Part shown: one piece after another, positions 55,823-59,163 of the stretch | Position numbering within the stretch: the stretch's first letter is position 1 | How the letters are laid out: every line of letters begins with the position of its first letter | From: JBGRQA01 sp041725895 | Lineage (GTDB): Bacteria > Bacteroidota > Bacteroidia > Bacteroidales > Marinifilaceae | Direction of reading: 5' to 3' | Length of the DNA stretch: 59,163 bases | NCBI GenBank assembly: GCA_041725895.1 | Contig: JBGRQA010000036.1 | Span: forward strand, 1 to 59,163 | Made by a program: the position numbers and the translations under genes | The notes under the pieces: generated by a model | What the model saw: the letters and a program-made list of their open reading frames with translations, nothing else | Database searches by the model: none | What the model was told of the DNA's origin: nothing

Positions 55823-58231
55823 ATGCATATAACAGAAGAACGAAAACAATATAGCGATCAAGAAGACGAAATTGATTTAAGAGAAATCTTTTTTAAGTTT
55901 CTGGCCCATTGGTACTGGTTTGTACTATTTGGAGTGTTGGGAGTAACCGGTGGTTATTTGGCAAGTAAATGTTCTCAACCGATTTATCGGTTGGAGAGTT
56001 CCGTTTTGGTAAAGGAAGAATCAAATGGAATGGGATTGGAGAATCTTTATGATGGTTTTGATTTAAGAAGGAATACAAACATAGAGAATCATATTCTGAT
56101 GTTGAAATCCTATACACTGAATCGTCAGGTTTTGGAGAATTTGAATTGGCAAATATCCTGGTATAAAGAAGGGTATTTTACAGATGTCAGTCTTTATAGA
56201 AATTATCCCTATAATGTAAAAAAGCTGGATAATCGTAGAAATCTAAATGGAATTTCCTTGTACATTCTACCGCTTTCCAATCAAGATTATAAGGTGATTG
56301 CAGATGGAAAGGTGGTTGAAGAAGGCTTGGAAATGGACATAGAATTTGAGGCGCTTGGAAAATTTGGAGAACCTTTTGAAAATGAGTATTTCAGTTTTAT
56401 TCTAACCCCTAATGATAGATTTATTAGGAATGAGAAGGATGAATTTTATTTTGTTTTCAATGATTTGGATGACTTGACCATTTCTTGTTCAGAACGTTTG
56501 GAGATCAGTCTTGCTGGTAAGAATGCAGATGGCATTCTACTTACCCTTGAAGGAAGTGTTCCGCAGCGTGAAGTTGATTACTTGAATGAATTGATCCGAG
56601 TATATATTGGTTATGGTTTGCAACAGAAGAATCGTGCTTCGGAAAATACGGTTCGTTTTATTGATACAGAGCTTAATGGAATTGCCGATTCGTTGAATTT
56701 GGCGGGTAGATATTTAACTGATTTTCGTTCCCGTAAAGGGATTGTCGATTTGAGTCAGGAAGCTGGTCTTATTGTGGATAAGCTCCAGGAGATGGAAAAG
56801 GAGAAATTGATGGGAGAGCGCCGTTTTGCGTATTTTAGAAATCTCCGTCGTTATCTGGGAGATGCAGATCGCATAAAACAAATGGTGGCTCCATCAGTAG
56901 AAGGGGTTACTGATCCTGCAATGAATGCTTTGGTACTGAAGTTGGGGGAATTGTATGGGAAACGGGATGTACTTTCCTATAGTGTGCAAAATAACAATCC
57001 TGGTTTAGTTTTGCTTGATAAGGAAATTCGGGATACCCGGCAAAGGCTGGGCGAGAATCTGAATAGTTTGATAAGTAATTCGGAAATAGAATTAGAGGAG
57101 CTGAAAAAAGATATTTATAGGGTGAATAAGCAGTTGGCTGCATTGCCCCAAACGGAGCAGGAATTGATCAATATAAAACGACGTTTCGATTTGAACAATA
57201 AGCTGTATACTTTTCTTTTGCAGAAACGTACCGAAGCATCAATAACTATGGCATCAAACCTGTCTGATGCCCAGGTGCTAGATCCAGCTCGTGTCAAAAC
57301 AGCCGAAAAGATCGGCCCCAAAAGTGCTTTGTATATGGCTGTTGGAGCTATGTTGGGGGGAATGATTCCCTTCTTGTGGATTGTCATTGCATCGCTTTTT
57401 AATGATACAATACAATCTCAGGAGCAATTGGAGAGAGAAACAAAGCTATCCGTTGTTGGCTCTATACCTCACAATCCCTACGATAAGGAATTGCCTGTGG
57501 TTGATTTTCCCCGATCAGCGATAACCGAGTCGTTTAGGGGATTACGGACCAATTTGCAATACCTGTTACCTGCTGAAGATCAAAAGGTGATTGCAGTTCA
57601 TTCAACAGTTCCAGGAGAGGGGAAGTCTTTTTCTTCATTGAACCTGGCAGGTATTCTTGCTATTTCCCAGAAGAAGGTATTGTTGGTTGGAGTTGATTTG
57701 AGAAAACCACGATTGCATGAAGTTTTTGGTGTGAGCAATGATCAGGGGGTATCCACTTACCTGATAAATCAAAATACTTTCGATGAAATTGTACAGCCCA
57801 CAGAAATAAAAAACTTGAGTTTGGTGCTTTCAGGTCCTATACCACCTAATCCAGCAGAATTGTTGGAAAACGATCTGTTTAGTCAATTTTTACAGGAGGC
57901 TAGAAAACGATTTGATTATATAGTATTGGACAATGCTCCTGTTTCTATGGTGACAGACGGTATTTTGGTAGGTAGAAATGCTGATGTCAATCTATTTATG
58001 GTGCGTCACAAGGTGAGCCATAAAAATAATGTTAAGTTTATTAATGATGTGGCTGAAAGAGAAACCTTAAAGCAAGTTGCTCTGGTGTTTAATGATATTC
58101 AATACAAGGGGAGTGGGTATGGGAATAGATCCTATGGCTACGGCGCCGGAGATGGAGATGGATATTATGTGGAGGAATACGGTGGAGTGAGTAAGATGAG
58201 ATTTTGGAAGAAAAACATCTCGAGTAAGTAA
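55823..58231 (+). CDS. Wzc-like polysaccharide co-polymerase and tyrosine autokinase
   Basis: An 802-residue inner-membrane protein. It has two membrane segments (about 30-50 and 508-528) around a periplasmic Wzz domain with coiled coil, then a cytoplasmic BY-kinase with Walker A STVPGEGKS at about 593-601, Walker A' VGVDLRKPRL and Walker B YIVLDNAP. The C-terminus is rich in Tyr and Gly (GYGNRSYGYGAGDGDGYYVE), the usual autophosphorylation cluster. It controls chain length and export with the Wza-like protein 96 bases upstream. Confidence 0.95.
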   Translation: MHITEERKQYSDQEDEIDLREIFFKFLAHWYWFVLFGVLGVTGGYLASKCSQPIYRLESSVLVKEESNGMGLENLYDGFDLRRNTNIENHILMLKSYTLNRQVLENLNWQISWYKEGYFTDVSLYRNYPYNVKKLDNRRNLNGISLYILPLSNQDYKVIADGKVVEEGLEMDIEFEALGKFGEPFENEYFSFILTPNDRFIRNEKDEFYFVFNDLDDLTISCSERLEISLAGKNADGILLTLEGSVPQREVDYLNELIRVYIGYGLQQKNRASENTVRFIDTELNGIADSLNLAGRYLTDFRSRKGIVDLSQEAGLIVDKLQEMEKEKLMGERRFAYFRNLRRYLGDADRIKQMVAPSVEGVTDPAMNALVLKLGELYGKRDVLSYSVQNNNPGLVLLDKEIRDTRQRLGENLNSLISNSEIELEELKKDIYRVNKQLAALPQTEQELINIKRRFDLNNKLYTFLLQKRTEASITMASNLSDAQVLDPARVKTAEKIGPKSALYMAVGAMLGGMIPFLWIVIASLFNDTIQSQEQLERETKLSVVGSIPHNPYDKELPVVDFPRSAITESFRGLRTNLQYLLPAEDQKVIAVHSTVPGEGKSFSSLNLAGILAISQKKVLLVGVDLRKPRLHEVFGVSNDQGVSTYLINQNTFDEIVQPTEIKNLSLVLSGPIPPNPAELLENDLFSQFLQEARKRFDYIVLDNAPVSMVTDGILVGRNADVNLFMVRHKVSHKNNVKFINDVAERETLKQVALVFNDIQYKGSGYGNRSYGYGAGDGDGYYVEEYGGVSKMRFWKKNISSK

Positions 58232-58254
58232 CTATTTTAGATATTGAAAATTGT

Positions 58255-58659
58255 ATGATTATTGCGGTAGATTTTGACGGTACCATTGTAGAACATCGTT
58301 ATCCGGCACTAGGACGAGAGATTCCTTTTGCCACAGAAACATTGAAGATGTTACAAAAAAGAGGACACAGGTTGATTCTTTGGACCTATAGGTCTGGAAA
58401 GAAATTGGATGAAGCTTTGACCTTTTGCCGCGCGAAAGGATTGGAGTTTTATGCAGTGAATAAGAACTACCCCGAGGAGGAGTTTGATGGATTGATAAGT
58501 CGAAAGATTAATGCAGACCTCTATATTGATGACCGCAACCTGGGGGGATTGCCCAATTGGGGTGAGATTTACCAAATGGTTTGTGGAGAAAAGGAGGAGA
58601 AAATGCCATTTATTTATCCCAAGCAGAAAGGTTTGATTGCCCGATTGGTGGGAAGATAG
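58255..58659 (+). CDS. Small HAD-superfamily hydrolase-like protein
   Basis: A 134-residue protein with the HAD nucleophile motif Asp6-Phe-Asp8-Gly-Thr (IIAVDFDGTIVEH), WTYRSGKK as motif II and YIDDRN as motif IV. No cap domain is evident. The family contains small phosphatases often encoded in polysaccharide loci. The substrate is unknown. It lies 23 bases after the kinase gene and ends the operon. Confidence 0.88.
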   Translation: MIIAVDFDGTIVEHRYPALGREIPFATETLKMLQKRGHRLILWTYRSGKKLDEALTFCRAKGLEFYAVNKNYPEEEFDGLISRKINADLYIDDRNLGGLPNWGEIYQMVCGEKEEKMPFIYPKQKGLIARLVGR

Positions 58660-58700
58660 AAATGTATGAAATTGTTTTGACCTCTATTCTAATTGTATTA

Positions 58701-58736
58701 AAAGCTCTCTTGAATATTATCAAGGGAGCTTTTTTG
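58701..58736 (+). terminator. Intrinsic terminator of the polysaccharide operon
   Basis: AAAGCTCTCTTGA and TCAAGGGAGCTTT pair (one wobble) around a 6-base loop and end in a T-run. Confidence 0.9.
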
Positions 58737-58956
58737 TATCTGAATTCTACTTCTGTTTTGCTGTATATGTAATTGATAGAAAGTGAAAGGTTTTGATTGA
58801 TTTTCCTATGTTCTCTGAAAGTGTTTACTGCATTTCCATTAATCTTTGTTCGTCATGAACTTTGGAGAGAGAGAGTATTCGCTCGTTCCTTACTCATGAA
58901 TATCTTACGAACCAGGGGGCTCATTCCTCTCGGTTCTTTTAGAAAGTTTTTGATAC

Positions 58957-58988
58957 AAAAAAAAGGTAGCCACATTGTAGCTACCTTT
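58957..58988 (-). terminator. Terminator of the tRNA operon
   Basis: AAAGGTAGC and GCTACCTTT form a 9-bp stem with an 8-T run on the minus strand, 8 bases past the tRNA-Ser 3' end. Confidence 0.93.
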
Positions 58989-58996
58989 CCATTCAG

Positions 58997-59081
58997 CGGA
59001 GAGAGAGGGATTCGAACCCCCGGTACCTCGCAGTACAATGGTTTTCAAGACCACCGCATTCGACCACTCTGCCATCTCTCC
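58997..59081 (-). tRNA. tRNA-Ser (anticodon TGA)
   Basis: An 85-base class II tRNA: acceptor GGAGAGA pairs with TCTCTCC, the discriminator is G, the anticodon loop is CTTGAAA, the variable arm is long and the T-loop is GGTTCGAATCC. The 3' CCA is not encoded. It reads UCA and related serine codons. Confidence 0.97.
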
Positions 59082-59088
59082 AAAAAAG

Positions 59089-59161
59089 AGCGGGAAACGA
59101 GACTCAAACTCGCGACCCTCAGCTTGGAAGGCTGATGCTCTATCAACTGAGCTATTCCCGC
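59089..59161 (-). tRNA. tRNA-Gly (anticodon TCC)
   Basis: A 73-base tRNA: acceptor GCGGGAA pairs with TTCCCGC, the discriminator is T, the D-arm is AGCTCAGTTGATAGAGC, the anticodon loop is CTTCCAA and the T-loop is GAGTTTGAGTCTC. It lies 7 bases upstream of tRNA-Ser and is probably cotranscribed. CCA is not encoded. Confidence 0.97.
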
Positions 59162-59163
59162 AT

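Overview
The window looks like a chromosomal segment of a marine or anaerobic Bacteroidota, probably Bacteroidales/Marinilabiliales. This is inferred from protein families, not from a marker gene. Supporting signs are SusC-like TonB receptors with an N-terminal carboxypeptidase-like domain, a BtuG-type DUF5074 surface lipoprotein behind a cobalamin riboswitch, a MerT-HMA fusion, an HYC_CC_PP-type protein, a four-subunit 2-oxoacid:ferredoxin oxidoreductase, REP/RAYT elements, few Shine-Dalgarno sequences and AT-rich spacers. There is no rRNA, CRISPR array or prophage. Two tRNA genes lie at the right edge.

Layout. 1-4.6 kb: the end of a TonB receptor, threonine 3-dehydrogenase and a POT-like MFS carrier. 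4.65-5.5 kb: a REP-associated tyrosine transposase with REP palindromes around and inside it. 5.67-12.36 kb: one 2230-residue protein carrying a PLP-dependent aminotransferase-like domain and an HPr-kinase/PEPCK-like P-loop domain. 12.4-20.3 kb: a thiol/metal island with a GST-like protein, a TauE/SafE permease, an ArsP/YraQ-like permease flanked by two tiny Cys-Cys peptides, a SigZ-like sigma factor, a MalY-type C-S lyase, a rhodanese, a beta-barrel protein and a MerTP fusion. 20.7-21.8 kb: a PaaE-type flavo-iron-sulfur reductase. 22-27 kb: a 1572-residue Avs-like defence protein (PD-(D/E)xK nuclease plus STAND ATPase) framed by attC-like inverted motifs, as if it were a mobile cassette. 27-30.3 kb: repeats, a cobalamin riboswitch and a BtuG-like lipoprotein, with no btuB receptor between them. 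30.7-36 kb: DeoC, a flavodoxin-ferredoxin, and a rearranged duplication of DsbA, SnoaL-like and AraC genes with decayed fragments. 36-38.3 kb: a gene-poor stretch with dispersed repeats. 38.4-42.4 kb: an Lrp regulator divergent from a 2-oxoacid:ferredoxin oxidoreductase operon. 42.5-44.2 kb: two poorly known genes, one with a tandem repeat. 45-48.4 kb: a probable copper-linked cluster (HMA protein, TonB receptor, HYC_CC_PP-type protein). 49.2-53.8 kb: DsbD, cysteine desulfidase and thioredoxin reductase. 54.9-58.7 kb: the start of an exopolysaccharide locus (Wza-like, Wzc-like tyrosine kinase, small HAD protein). Right edge: tRNA-Ser(TGA) and tRNA-Gly(TCC) on the minus strand.

How the genes work together. 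Much of the window concerns thiol and metal chemistry: cysteine and C-S lyases, rhodanese, DsbA and DsbD, TrxB, and Cys-rich metal-binding proteins. The most unusual items are the giant PLP/HPrK-like protein, the cassette-like ends of the Avs-like gene, a three-copy dispersed repeat whose terminal hairpin keeps its pairing through compensatory changes, a REP palindrome translated in frame inside its own transposase gene, and the SigZ/permease/Cys-Cys peptide group. All identifications come from reading the sequence. No database search or computation was run.
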